DNA from: Isochrysis galbana
Lineage: Eukaryota > Haptophyta > Isochrysidales > Isochrysidaceae
Assembly (NCBI GenBank): GCA_018136815.1
Contig: CM030935.1
Location: forward strand, 5,121,294 to 5,156,293
Reading direction: 5' to 3'
Length of the DNA stretch: 35,000 bases
Both the position numbers and the translations under genes were made by a program. Position 1 is the stretch's first letter. Each line of letters opens with the position of its first letter. Positions 10,901 to 20,800 of the stretch are shown here, in pieces. The notes beneath the pieces were generated by a model that was given only the letters and a program-made list of their open reading frames with translations, did no database searches and was not told the origin of the DNA.

Positions 10901-11800
10901 GCTACCGCCGGCGGCGGCAGCGGCGGCGACAGTCCCTGCTCCATCTCCAGGCGCGCCATTGGCCGTCGCGTCGGCGGCGTCGTCCGGCTCAAGCGTCGGC
11001 AAGGCGTCGAAGTTGGTGCGAGCCGGCTGGTGGCCTTTGTTGCGCGCGAGGGCGTCCTGAGCTACCTCCGGTACGACTGGTTGAGTCGCGACGCCGTCGA
11101 GACTATTGTGCCCTTCCAATCCTGCGTCGCATGCTAGAGTAGAGACGCCGCCTGCTTCCCCGTCCCCATCTGCGTCCCTGCTTGCGCGCTCCTCCACCAG
11201 CGCACTTGCGGTCTGGTTGCCGTCAGCCTGCTCGGCATCGACCTCTGCGGCCCCTCTCCGCTCTGCGTCGGCGTGGATCTGGGCGGCGAGGCTGGCGAGC
11301 GGATCGGCGTGGATCGGCGGGTCGGTGGCGGCGGCTAGCGCCTCTTTTGCCGCGGCTACCTGCGCCGCCAGCGTGCACAGCCGCTCAGAGGCCTCCCTCT
11401 GCTTAAGCTCAGCGTCAGCCGCAGAGCGAGCAAGGGCTCTCAGCTCTGCAGAGTGTGCTCGTGCTGCCGAGGCGAAGGGAAGGATCCTCTGGGCGCGGCA
11501 TGGCCTGACTGAGGCATCTGCGCGTCCCGCGTGCTCGGCCGCTGCCCGGTTGCGCCGGCGTGAAGACGAGGAGGACGAGGAGGAGGAGGGAGGAGGAGCG
11601 AGGGGAGGGGGGGAGAGCGCCGCGGCTCCGGACTTCTCCGGAGGTCCGGCGTGGGAGGCAGGCGGCAGCGGGACGCGGCGGGGTCGGGTGGCGCCGACGA
11701 TTGAGCCCGCCGCCATCGAGCCGTAGTACCCCGGCGGTAGCTCGGGGCGCACGTCGGGAGCACGAGCGAGGAGGAGGGGCTCACGCCGCCGCCGCCCCAT
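7922..11800 (-). CDS. Large protein with a split PH domain and seven degenerate ~28-residue repeats
   Basis: The uninterrupted frame is 1292 codons if the ATG at 11798-11800 (MGRRRREPLL) is the start. The frame stays open upstream only through GA/GGG low-complexity sequence, so I reject that extension. Visible in order: a Pro/Ser-rich N-terminus with a Ser run (about 72-80); a helical Ala/Glu/Arg region (about 111-155); acidic linkers; PH-like strands at 316-356 (AVWRDVWLSLTLNTLTIH); a further strand near 426-435 (YGLRLELVNW); and a C-terminal PH helix at 580-607 (TRELQRQWLDTLRHAL, with the hallmark Trp). Insertions of about 70 and 145 residues split the domain. Residues near 745-962 hold the repeats, and the tail is Ser/Pro-rich and acidic. 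PH domains bind phosphoinositides or proteins, so peripheral membrane association is inferred. No catalytic domain is seen. Confidence 0.75.
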   Translation of the reverse strand: MGRRRREPLLLARAPDVRPELPPGYYGSMAAGSIVGATRPRRVPLPPASHAGPPEKSGAAALSPPPLAPPPSSSSSSSSSRRRNRAAAEHAGRADASVRPCRAQRILPFASAARAHSAELRALARSAADAELKQREASERLCTLAAQVAAAKEALAAATDPPIHADPLASLAAQIHADAERRGAAEVDAEQADGNQTASALVEERASRDADGDGEAGGVSTLACDAGLEGHNSLDGVATQPVVPEVAQDALARNKGHQPARTNFDALPTLEPDDAADATANGAPGDGAGTVAAAAAAGGSTGGGGSGSETSDTGDGAVWRDVWLSLTLNTLTIHTSPSKVERLGILTLRHVRTIEEYTEASAPGGEPLSNERDSAVAGGAAPAASYMEGSVASEKNDDSSGVDAAVGVALAPGAGTVEPDPGDVMYGLRLELVNWMEPGKLPPRIALDLPPDDVIDVTPGCHATALVAPPASLEPSPPARATGPDDVGADSAYSDEPTSPPLTRDALALLSAEAVLPLDQLAVAQLASDPVPAEATGAAASVEDPCPPADQVATAGGTPPTPEVPLLPTFGDGPLREGPRCTVRLLFSTRELQRQWLDTLRHALFLSQYEGAAAPRLTAETSAASPPAEDEGDGALSTRPLNPLAVCFSPVTSCETGSAPNAVFAAKAHPSMVRAKAPREPHRGSVPTVGLEAEVTARARTAPTSQLPTQLLADSACAQGQLRGSEFTSRHASISGFPYGGQSLAYGLLEEHRLQCPAANPPAAAISPGTWSPAATSYGMAEEHRLQYLAAGAPAAAWAPAATLYSVAEEPRLLYPAAAPSATAISSSTWSSAATVHSMTEERRLHYPAAGPPAAAISSAAWAPAATHYGRAEEHRHHCPTAGPPAAAISSNSWTPAATSFSITEERQLQCLNAAPPAMAMSSTWAPTATSYNMAEERRLQCPKSAPSATAMAPSSSWASGSANQHYASTDFGAQQSHFGAHDQSRRKDWSPAGSTCRGRSPPPPPNDYDHQMLLENARRTAVTPVADHDVAFWQQTTRTRATVFAEPPPATSINLEAGFFSKQGSIARSTSLPDALHSSHCWPLSSSQDTHIYAQSHDASLYPPSLCFSRSRDSTPSSSFADSALGSSLSASHQDVGTASGVGARSAPDTPLYQAPRAATLSDRFLAPPAAATQARYSASSVVALPAPFSAPSLAREAMATGRTDAEAMYARHNGARQGMQSERPSREYEPHDFAPSNTECNEPPPHESDEASATPQPSGFGSGDEDENEVGRMLAQAAASSVMWDEEGND
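8918..9568 (-). repeat. Seven-unit tandem repeat within the PH-domain CDS
   Basis: About 84-bp units encode a Met-Ala-Glu-Glu-x-Arg-Leu-Gln-Cys-Pro start followed by Ala/Pro/Ser and a conserved Trp. Seven Glu-Glu boxes are visible. The units keep the reading frame but have diverged in sequence. Confidence 0.8.
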
Positions 11801-12320
11801 GGGGGGGGGCGGGGGGAGAGGGGGAAGGGGGACTCCGCGGGACGGGGGGAAGGGGAGAAGAGAGAGTGGGGGGAGTGGGCGGCGACCCCACCAGCGGACG
11901 CACGAGATTATGTTAAAGAATACCACGTTTATGAGAGTTTCTCGCTCCGGAGGAGAAGGCGGACTGGAGGCGGGGGTTGAGAGCGGCAGCAGGAAGAGGA
12001 GAGAGAGGAGGCGGAGAGAGATCGGTGGGGTGAGGTTTGAAGGGAGGAATGAGGGAGAGAGAGGGAAGAAAGTACGTAATACTCGTGGAGCCTTTACTTT
12101 GTGCGGGACTGCTGGAGAGACGAGAGAAAAGGGGAAAGGGGCGGCACTTGCTTGGGACTCCGTCCGAGCCCCCGTGGGGGGGGGGGGGTGTTGGGAAGAG
12201 AGTTTACGACTCGCGTTTTCTAGTGAGAGGAGAGGAGGAAGGGAAGAGAGGGGACGCATACAGCAAGAGGAGAGAACTGGTGAGGAGAGAGAGAGAGAGA
12301 GTCCACAGCGGGGGCGGGGT
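11801..12320. repeat. G/A-rich low-complexity block at the 5' side of the PH-domain gene
   Basis: The plus strand is dominated by G and A, with GGGAGA-type runs broken by a less biased island near 11880-11950 and 12065-12170. It lies directly upstream of the minus-strand start codon, so it should contain that gene's 5' UTR or promoter. No TATA element was identified. Confidence 0.65.
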
Positions 12321-12790
12321 ATTCCTTTCTCTCTCTCTCTTCTCTCTCTCTTCTCTCTCTCTTCTCTCTCCGCTCCCCCCTCCCCCTCTCTCTTCCCCCC
12401 TCTCTTTCTCTCTCTTTCCCCCCCCCCCCCCTCTCCTCTCTCTCTTCTCTCTCTCTTCTCTCTCCGCTCCCCCCTCCCCCTCTCTCTTCCCCCCTCTCTT
12501 TCTCTCTCTTTCCCCCCCCTCCCCCTCTCCTCTCTCTCTTCCCCCCTCTCTCTCACTCTCCTCCCCCCCCCCTCTCCTCTCTCTCTTCCCCCCTCTCCTT
12601 GTTCTCTTCCCCCCCCTCCCCCTCTCCTCTCTCTCTTCCCCCTCTCTCTCACTCTCCTCCCCCCCCCCCTCTCCTCTCTCTCTTCCCCCCTCTCCTTGTT
12701 CTCTTCCCCCCCCTCCCCCTCTCCTCTCTCTCTTCCCCCCTCTCTCTCACTCCCCCCCCCCCCCCCCTCTCCTCTCTCTCCCTCCCCGAC
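12321..12790. repeat. C/T-rich minisatellite
   Basis: The plus strand is almost purely pyrimidine. A unit of roughly 100 bp (CTCT runs, a CCGCTCCCCC box, C-runs) occurs twice. It is followed by about two and a half copies of a ~94-bp unit marked by CTCCTTGTTCTC. Open frames on both strands here are artefacts of composition. Confidence 0.85.
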
Positions 12791-13482
12791 CCACGAGAGA
12801 CACGTGGCTCTTCTATCGGTTAAAAGGAAGCGAGGGCCATCTCCTCCTCAGCAGAGAGAGGCGAACAGAGGCGCTGCATGTCGCAGTCGCCTCGAGGAAC
12901 CCGAGTGTTTACAAAAAAATCAAACGTCCATGTAATGATATATACGGGGCTCAGAGCACTCAACTGTCCCGAGTAACCTTCAAAGAAGGAGCTTCCTGTC
13001 GCCGCTTTTAAGAGATAAAAACAACGAGCTACTCGAGTCTTTAGTCCCTTGGTTGGCCCCGGCTACGGAACTTTGGGCTCGCTCGGCGAAAACAAAAATG
13101 CGGCTGGGACTTGGGCGGGAAGCCAAAGCGCGAAAGTGCGAAAGTTGGGGTCACGGGGCGGGGCGATGCGCCGGGGGAGGGGAGAGGGAGAGGAGGAGGA
13201 GGGGCAAAGTATGTGCCTAGAGTTTCGGGTTCGTCGAAGCGAAGCTTGTTGCCTCGTTGCCTCCCTGTCTCTCTCTCTCTGTCTGTGGAAACGGCTCGCG
13301 AGGGCGCACCCGCACCGCCTGAATGTGAAACGCGGAGTTAACAATGGACAATGGCAGATGGTCCTCCTTCTACTTCTACTTCTTCTTCTATCCCTAGAGG
13401 GGAGAAATGTATTCACCGTTTTTCTATGAAAGCAAAAAACAGGCCGTTTTCGCCGTTTTTGAAACACCTTCCGTTTCTCCCT
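12791..13482. other. Intergenic region between minisatellite and LINE copy B
   Basis: Mixed composition with an AGGAGGAGG stretch near 13190 and a CTTCTAC/CTTCTT stretch near 13366-13390. No gene or RNA recognised. Confidence 0.4.
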
Positions 13483-13492
13483 CCGTTCTCAA

Positions 13493-13508
13493 CTAAGTTT
13501 ATACTTAG
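13493..13508 (+). promoter_or_regulatory. Start-codon-proximal hairpin, copy B
   Basis: CTAAGT, a TTAT loop and ACTTAG form a 6-bp perfect stem that ends 5 nt before the ATG at 13514. Position and loop size match copies A, C and D, but the stem sequence differs. Confidence 0.6.
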
Positions 13509-13513
13509 ACGCG

Positions 13514-16055
13514 ATGGAGCGCGCCGCCGCGACTCCCCTCTCCTTCGGGCCCCCCGCCGAGGGCGCCCCACCAGCGACCATGGAGCAGCCGCTATCGAAG
13601 CGGCCGCGTCCGCCCACCGAGGCCGAGCAGGTGCGTGCGACTCCGGTCGCGCCACACGGCCCGTGGCCCCGGCCACACCACCCATGGCAGCCATGCTGGC
13701 CTCCCCCATGGGGGACAGCAGGCTGCTGGAAGCATCCCATCAATGCCAGGCTCATGCAGCCACCCTTCCATTGGGCATGCCTTATGGCAGAGGCCCCTCT
13801 CGCCCTGGCAAGGGTCGCGCTGCTCCGGCAGCGCGGCCCGAGGCCGGGTGGCCCTTATGGGCACATCATCCACTCCACTTCAACGCACAACACACTCTCC
13901 AGAAGCACCCCCTCACACTCAGCACGCAACACACATGAGACACAAAGGTACGACCCCCCTGGGAGAGACCAGCGCCGAATGACACCGCCTACTGCCCGCG
14001 CCCGCACGACACTGAGTACGGACACCCCCGACCCCGCCTCACAGGGACAAGGCTCCGACGAAGACAACATCATCACAGACTCAGACGCCAACTTCGAGCT
14101 CTCATTCCACCAGGCCGGAGACATCATAATCCAGGACACGACGGTGTATGCCGCCATCGTCGAACTTCTCCTAGAACTCGAGGGAGTTGACCCCGAGCCA
14201 GACTTCTGGGCCCGCTCGGCGAGGGGCCCGTGGCACATAGCAGTCAACGAAGACTGCGCGCAACAGTTCAAGGCCAAATACGGCGACCTCACCATCATCC
14301 GCGTCTTGGGCCAAGACATCCCCGTGCGCGTCAGCGTGGACTCCATCGAAGAAAAGCTTAACAAAAAAGGCACCTCCTCTCGCAAGGCCCTCTACGAGGC
14401 GCTCCAGGACGTCGCGGCCCACGTCGTGGTCGAGGCGGACGGCCTCGCGCAAGCATCGAAAATCAACCTAAGCTCACTCGTCAAAGCGGTTGAGGCACAA
14501 GGCCTCACTTTCTCAAAGGGGAACCGCGAACGGATGAAACTCGAGGGCGAGTCAGGCACTTTCGTGTCGAAAGTAGCCCACTCTACCCGCTACAGAGCCA
14601 GCAACTGGCTCAGCCGCCCAGCTCCACCGTCTCGCCACCCAATCAAGGACTCCCCATGGTGGGTGGCAGCATTGCTGCCACCCCCATGGTGGTAACTCCT
14701 ACCAGCAGTGCACCCCTCGGGGGCGGGCACTTGACACAACAATCAATCCTTGGAGCCTTTGCTCCCACCAACCAACCAACAACCCATGCGCCCAAGTCGT
14801 ATGCAGAAGCCACGCATGGGAGCAAACTGAAGGAGCCAGCCCAACAAGCTCTGAGGCAGCCAGCCCAACAACAACCGCAACAGCTGTCGCGCAAGCGGGC
14901 CGACCCACAGTCGGATCCCAAAGGGACTCCCACCAACACCACCCAACTCGCTCCCCCTCCAATGGATGAAGAAGAGGAACCCGAAGACACACCCTTTTTC
15001 ATTCAGCTAGCGCAACTAGCTGAAGACAAAAAGGACATTAAAAGTGAGGATGTAGCCACGTTCATGAAGTTTCTTCTCTCTAGGCTAGAGGGCCTAGATG
15101 CCACGCCAGATGGGATGGACAAGGGCCGAAAGGGCCCATGGATTTTCTACGTCGATGACGATGCTCACGACCAATTCAAGGCCGCTTATGGCGACAAACT
15201 TCAAACGGTACTCTCGGGAGTCCCGCATGAGTTTGGAGTCACCTATGGCACGATAGCCGACTCAGCTCCCCGCAAATCTAGCGCTATCAGGTCCTCTCTC
15301 AAAGAGGTCGCCACCTACATCGTGTTTCGCATTTTCGACCCGATTAAGGCATACAAAACTAAAACTCGGCATCTGGCTAGTGCATTGGAGCGTGAAGGCT
15401 TCCATGTCCTTAGGGGCAATCAACAGCGAGTCAAGACCACGCTCGAAGGGATCACTAAAGTAGAAGCCGGTAAACGTCCAATTTGGCACTTCTACGTATA
15501 CACAGACACCACCGCCCTGGGCCATCGCTTTCCCCGAACCTTCCACGTGACCCTCGATGACGGGGAAAACTTCAACTTGGACTTTGGACTACGCGGTCCG
15601 CTCATCGGTGGAATGCGTAACACCGGACGGCGACATTGCCATACACGGCGCCCCGGGCGGGTGCAAAGGATACGATAAGCCCTGGGCTATCTCATATCTA
15701 CGTAAAAATCAAGTCAGCTTTCGCCAATGCACGTGCGAACAAGACAAGGCGAAAGCGGAGCAGCGCAAACGCCAACGCGAAGTAAGCAACGCCATGGACT
15801 ACAGGGCCCTAATGGGTCTTGGAGCGGCGGCACCGTGCCGTCGATTCATGGCAGGCGAATGCAAAAATAATCGCATGAAGGGGCGACAAATCGTCCAATG
15901 CTCTTTCTTCCAGCCATGACATCCCCGGATGTTGGGTAAAGGACCCCGCCACGGGTAAACAAAATTGTATGGTCAAGTGCAATCTGAAACCTAATAAGGC
16001 CTATCCAGGGTACTGCGTGAACGGAGTAAGTTGCCTGTACCGTCATGGTGAATAA
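13514..16055 (+). pseudogene. LINE ORF1 with two related domains and CCCH zinc fingers (frameshifted)
   Basis: Four segments in different frames give one protein: 13514-about 14640, about 14650-15600, about 15600-15910, and about 15905-16055. The N-terminus is Pro/Arg-rich. Two paralogous domains follow. One contains ARGPWHIAVNEDCAQQFKAK (from about 14218); the other contains KGPWIFYVDDDAHDQFKAAY (from about 15130). Each is followed by a helical segment and a G-N-x-x-R-[MV]-K motif. A Pro/Gln-rich spacer separates them. The C-terminus is Cys-rich: a C-x7-C-x12-C cluster, then C-x11-C-x5-C-x3-H just before the stop, a CCCH-type finger. ORF1 proteins of LINEs bind element RNA; RNA binding here is inferred from the fingers. 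Frame breaks mean this copy cannot make the protein. Confidence 0.6.
14654..14689 (+). other. Long inverted repeat inside ORF1 of copy B
   Basis: Two arms bounded by CCATGG pair over 16 bp with one bulged T around an ATT loop (the core stem GGTGGCAGC/GCTGCCACC is perfect). Copy D has the same structure at 23045-23080 with a TCT loop and compatible changes. It coincides with the point where copy B shifts frame. Confidence 0.65.
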
Positions 16056-16445
16056 TAGTGATCTTAAGATTGCGACATACAATTTGAATGGAGCAAAACA
16101 TAAATTAGCGTCGACTTTAGCGCAAGCGAGACTAGGAGGGATCCACGTTCTTTACGCGCAAGAATTGCATCACTATAACGAGCAATTTGGCCTTCTCAAA
16201 AGTAGATGCGCGAAGCCTCACGGTCAGCATTCGGGGAAACAACACGCTCCCGGCCTTTTGGAAGCAGGCACTCGAGAACTTCAGACGGGTTCAACTCCTT
16301 CGGGAAACAAGCACCCGGGAAGGGACCCAGGGCTCTCCTGTATGGCATAACCTCTTTCACAAGGCTCCATCGGTACACCATTCACATAGGGCTAAATGGG
16401 AATCTCTACAGACAGTTATAGTTCATAATACTATCAATAACGCCC
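16045..16445 (+). pseudogene. LINE ORF2 remnant: endonuclease N-terminus joined to post-RT segment
   Basis: ATG at 16045 opens a frame with IATYNLNGAKHKL and, 27 residues later, LYAQELHHY. These match the first two motifs of the endonuclease/exonuclease/phosphatase fold (Asn in N-x-N-G; catalytic Glu in Q-E). At about 16190 the frame and content change to LPAFWKQALENFRRVQLL...GSPVWHNLF, which resembles the region after the LINE reverse-transcriptase thumb. The missing middle would be well over 2 kb in an intact LINE. The start codon overlaps the ORF1 stop. Confidence 0.55.
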
Positions 16446-16828
16446 TCAGCCTCGCCGCAGCATCATGCGCGGCGGAGGCCTCGGCCTGCCGCCGCAGTTG
16501 CTCACCACGCCGAGATGCGGACGCAGTAACCTCTATCTCACTGGCCTCGGACTTGCGCTTGCAAAAGCCCATCGTGAAGAGGGTGCCTCCCTTCCCCGAC
16601 GGCATCGGGCGAGTTCGCATTGCTCGACAGTTCCCCGACAGCAGCGTGCACTGTGCCGCAGCCCTTCACAAGCCACAGGCCCTTGGCTTTGGCTAGAATA
16701 CGTATGAAAACAAGCCTATGTTACTGTGTCACAATGATGATACGAGCGTGGAGCGTGGCGGGAATGTGGGTGCCAGGCAGACAACACTTTTCGCGCGCAT
16801 CTCGCGCGCAGGAGGGCTCCTCAGGAGG
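16446..16828. other. Unassigned sequence downstream of LINE copy B
   Basis: The minus strand has a 65-residue frame (16423-16620) of plausible amphipathic composition (GFCKRKSEASEIEV, then Arg/Ala/Glu-rich). It has no recognisable homologue and no clear splice partners. It could be a gene fragment; I do not annotate it as a gene. Confidence 0.3.
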
Positions 16829-17240
16829 GGGGGGGGGGGGAGGCGAAACACCAGCGTTCGCGGGCGAGGGGCGGGCGAGGGGGGGGGGGGGGGGGGCGAA
16901 ACACACTGCACACCACGAGCGACCACCCCGAAACACGGAAGGCACCCCCCAAAAAAACGACCACGACTATTTTTTGTTTGAGTAACTTGTAGAAGTAGAA
17001 CAGCAGGTGTGGGGGGAGAGGGGCGGAGGGAGGGAGAGCGACCCCCGGCGTGGAGAGGAGTGGTCTAGAGAGAGAGGGGGGGGGCGGGAGGCGGGGAGGG
17101 GCTCGCTCTGTCTCCGCCTCCGACTACTTTACTATACAATATATTCATCTACGACTGCCTCCTCCCTCTGCTCTCTCTCGCGTAACGAGAGGTCCGGGGG
17201 GGGGGGGGGGGAGGGGGGGGGGGGGGGGGGGGGGGGGGCA
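16829..17240. repeat. Poly-G / G-rich low-complexity region
   Basis: Several long G-runs lie on the plus strand: near 16829-16840, near 16879-16896, and two runs of more than a dozen G each separated by a single A at about 17195-17238. These are strong G-quadruplex-type sequences by base composition. Confidence 0.8.
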
Positions 17241-17700
17241 CTTCGCCCCGTCGCCTCGCCCTCTCCTCCCCCCCCCTTTCCCTCTCTTTCTTCTCCCCTG
17301 CCTTCCTACTATTACGAGTTCTGCCCCGCCCCCCCTCCCCCTTTCTCGCGCCCGTCCCTCTCGCTCTGTCTTCACTCCCCCCCCCCTCTTCCTCCCTCAC
17401 CATTTTCTCTCTCTACCCTTCTCTTCTCTTCTCTCCTCTCCCTCTCTCCCCCCCTCCCCCCTCCCTCTCTCCTCCCCTCTCTCTTCTCTCTCTCTCCCTC
17501 CCTCTCTTCTCTCCCTCCCTCCCTCCCTCCTCTCTCTCCCTCTCTCTCTCCCTCTCTCTCTCTCTCTCTCCATTCCGCCATCTTCCCCCCCCCCGCGGCG
17601 GCCGCCGGACTCATCGCGCGGGATACGGAAAACAATCTCTCCGCCCCCCCCCCCTCCCCCCCTCCCCCCCTCCCCCCCCTCCCCCGCGCGCCCCCCGCGC
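17241..17700. repeat. C/T-rich low-complexity region upstream of the coiled-coil gene
   Basis: Nearly pure pyrimidine on the plus strand between about 17260 and 17575 (CTCTCC, CCCTCC and TCTCTC runs), then C-runs at 17640-17690. The downstream plus-strand gene begins within about 120-290 bp of its end. Confidence 0.8.
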
Positions 17701-17816
17701 GGGAGCTCGAACGAGATCGAACCTTCGCCATCAACACTGCCTATACTTCATCAGCCGATCTTCCAATCAGTTCCGTCACGGTCGCGTGGCACTAGGCCGC
17801 GAAGTAATCCCGGGGC

Positions 17817-20800
17817 ATGCCCTCCCCCCGCGGGGGGCACACGCCACCGAAGCTTCCTCTCATCAAGCTCGCTTCGCCTCACTTGATGGAAGGGGAGAGA
17901 ACGGGCCCTCGGCCTGCTTCCCCGTGCCCCGGCCCGCTGCCGGCTTCCCCCGCTCCGCCACGGCCTCCGGCGGCTCAGATGGCCGAGGCAGGCGTAGAGG
18001 CGACGCCGCGCGACGCGCCAGCGCCTCCGCTCCCGCGCGAAGCCGAGCCAGACGCACAGGAGCGGGAGGCGTGTGCTGCGGAGCGAGACGCGTCCGTGTC
18101 CTCGACCGAACAGCCTGAGCCAGGGGACGCCTCGCGGCTGGGCAAGGCGCCGCTCGGGGAGAGCGGCGCGCCCGAGCCATGCCCCGCTGGCGGAGGAGGC
18201 TGGACACCCACGCCCGCCTTAACCAGAGCCTCGTCCGAGTCGACCTCGGTGCTCATGCCCTCGCAGCCGGCGCAACTCGGTCTGCCAGGGCAGGCCACCG
18301 AGAAGCGGCGGCCGCCGCCGCCCGGATTCGAGTCGCAGATCTCGTGTCGAGTGGCGGGTGGCCCTTCAGGCGCCACCTTCGCCGCCACTGTCGACTTTGG
18401 TGCCGCAGTGAACCCGGCATTTGCTGCTGCCGTCTCGGGCGGCTTCGTGTTCGGCCAGCCGACACAGGTTGCGAACGCGGCAGCCAACGGCGGCACGCTG
18501 TGCTGCACTGCGCGCGGCACTGCGCCCAGTGCAGCGTCTTCCCTCGCCGAAGGCATCGGGCTCACTTGGCTTGAGACCATGAATGCCCTGCTCACCCGCC
18601 AGGCGCGGCGCATGGAGATGCAGCTCGTCCAGCAGGTGCGCCACCAACCACCCTTTGCCGCCCGCCACCACCCGCATCTCCCCGCTCGCGCCTCGGTTGG
18701 CACTCGCGCGCCCGCCATGCGCACCGACCTCGCGAATGCCCACGTGCTACAGATGGAGGACCGCGCGGAGCTCGAGGAAGCGCAGGCGCACCTGCAGCTG
18801 GTGCAAAAGACGACCGAGCTGCAGCGTGCCCAACTCGCCGACAGCCTCGAGCGGCGCGAGGACGTTAGCACTCGACTGCTTGCCCTGCAGCAGCAGGTGC
18901 GCGCGGCTGCGTCACGCCTTCAGCGGGCGTGGACGCCGCGTCTGCCTGGACGACGCACGCTCCCTGTGGGCACAGCCGCCGACCATGACCCTACCTCGCG
19001 CCTCAGGCTGAGTCTGTCGAGCAAGAGCGCGGCCGGAAGGAGAGGATCTGCGAGGGCATGGCCAGCCACTTAGGGGAGCTGCGGCAAGCACTCGGCCTCA
19101 TTGCGTCGCCCGCTCCCTCCGCGGATAGCACCTCCGTGAACCACAGCCAGTGCGACCACCTGGCCCCGTCAAATGACCCCGGCACTGCACACAACCTGAC
19201 CTCGTCCGTCGGGTCAGAAGACCTGCTGGGCCGGCTGTCGGCGCTCGCAGCAGAGGCGGAGAAAGTGCTTGCAGCCGCGGGGCACTGCGTCGCGCAGGGC
19301 GTGGGCTCCTCGACCGCGGCGACCCGGCAGCGTGACGCCGGCGGGCCCGCCATCCTCACTACAGCGCTAAGTGACGTCGGCGCCGCCGCCGCCGCGCACC
19401 TGCACACGCTCCGTGGTGTCGGCAGATACGGACGAAGCGGCGGCTGTGCTGGCGGTGGTGTGACACGCTCCTCCAAGACAAACACCGCGGCGGCACCCGG
19501 CGGGACGGCTGATGCGGCCAGCCGCGGCGCTGAGACGTTCTCTACGGCGGCGGCGCTCGAAGGCTTCAACAAGGGCTCATCTGAGTCAGGGCATTCGAGT
19601 GACGGCGAGGCAAGTGGAGGATCGTCGGCAGGCCGCTCGTGGGCTGAGCACTCATCTGCTGGCCACTCGTCAGTCGGCGAGTGCTCCTGCGGCTCGGGCG
19701 ACTCGGGTTCTTGCCGTTCGGGCGACTCGAGTGTCCCGACCAATGGCTCAAGTGAAGGGTGTTCAGCTGGTTCGGAGGAGGCGGGAGGTGGCTCCGAAGG
19801 CGGCGACGGCGCCAGCGGCGGGTCGGGCCCCGACGACACGGGCGGCGGCGGGCTGGACGAGGTCTCCAACGCCGGATCCAGCCATTCCAGCCACGGCTCG
19901 CATCGTGGAGGAAGCCAGAGCGGCTCGTCTCTCTCCGGCTCGAGCAAGAGCAGCAACCGTGGCTCGAGCAAGAGTGGCTCGAGCAGTGCCGCTGGTTCCA
20001 GCGCCGCTGGCTCGTGCTCGAGCGGCGGCTCGAGCTTAGGTGCCGCCTCACTAGCGTCGTGCATCTCGAGCCATGGTTCGTCATGCGACACCGTGCCACT
20101 CGGCTCCGTGACCCCCGCGCCCGATCAGTCCAAAGAAGAGGGAAGCGTAAGCCACCGCAAACGGAAGCGCCACCGGCACAAGGCAGAGCGGAAGCGCGAG
20201 CACCAACATAAGGCGCACAAGGGGACGGCGCACGATTCGTCCTCCGAAACCGTTCAGCAACACGGTGTTTCAGATGGCAGTGCTAAGCCGCCTGCGTCAG
20301 CCGCAGCGCCCGTCGCCGCTAAGTCGGAATGGCCGCAGAGCCTCCCGTACGATGGGCGAGCTCACCTCTGCGACACGTGCGGGGGTATCCGCATCGACAC
20401 CACGGCACCGGCGTGCATGCGTAACGGTGCCGAGGAGCCCAGTCCCAGATCGATCGAAGCCGGTGCAGACGCCACCTCAGGCGATCGCTCGCCCGACACG
20501 TCGGCGGCGCTAGCCTCGCTCTCGGCACTCCGCAGTGCTGCGTACGTAGCCGAACACAATGGCGGGTCCCCGCTTCCCGCGACTCTACAGAAGAGCCCTA
20601 GGCCAGCCAGCGGCTTCATTCGTACTGGACATTCGCCAGTCCCATCTCTCGCGCGGTCTGTCTCTGGAAGCTCCGCTGTGATGCAGGGAGTGATCTACGA
20701 CAACCTTTCCACGGGCGGCGAGGCGCCGCCTCGGCCGGGGCCGCTACCGCCCAACATGAATGGGGCATCAAATCTGGCCTTCGATTCGGTGATGCGCGCT

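Larger units (their letters stand above)
13483..16445 (+). mobile_element. LINE-like non-LTR retroelement copy B, decayed and internally deleted
   Basis: It starts with the family hairpin and the MERA start, and carries a long ORF1, CCCH zinc fingers, the start of an apurinic-type endonuclease, and then a segment resembling the region downstream of a LINE reverse transcriptase. The whole reverse-transcriptase core is missing at a junction near 16190. At least three frame changes are needed to read ORF1. The right boundary (about 16445) is where LINE-like coding ends; no target duplication was found. Confidence 0.7.

Noticed and set aside
11801..12652. In-frame N-terminal extension of the minus-strand PH protein by 284 residues
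   Set aside because: It consists only of Arg/Glu/Gly and Pro/Ser low complexity from GA/CT repeats; similar frames open on both strands there.
16423..16620. Minus-strand 65-residue frame
   Set aside because: Plausible composition but no recognisable family, splice partner or context.
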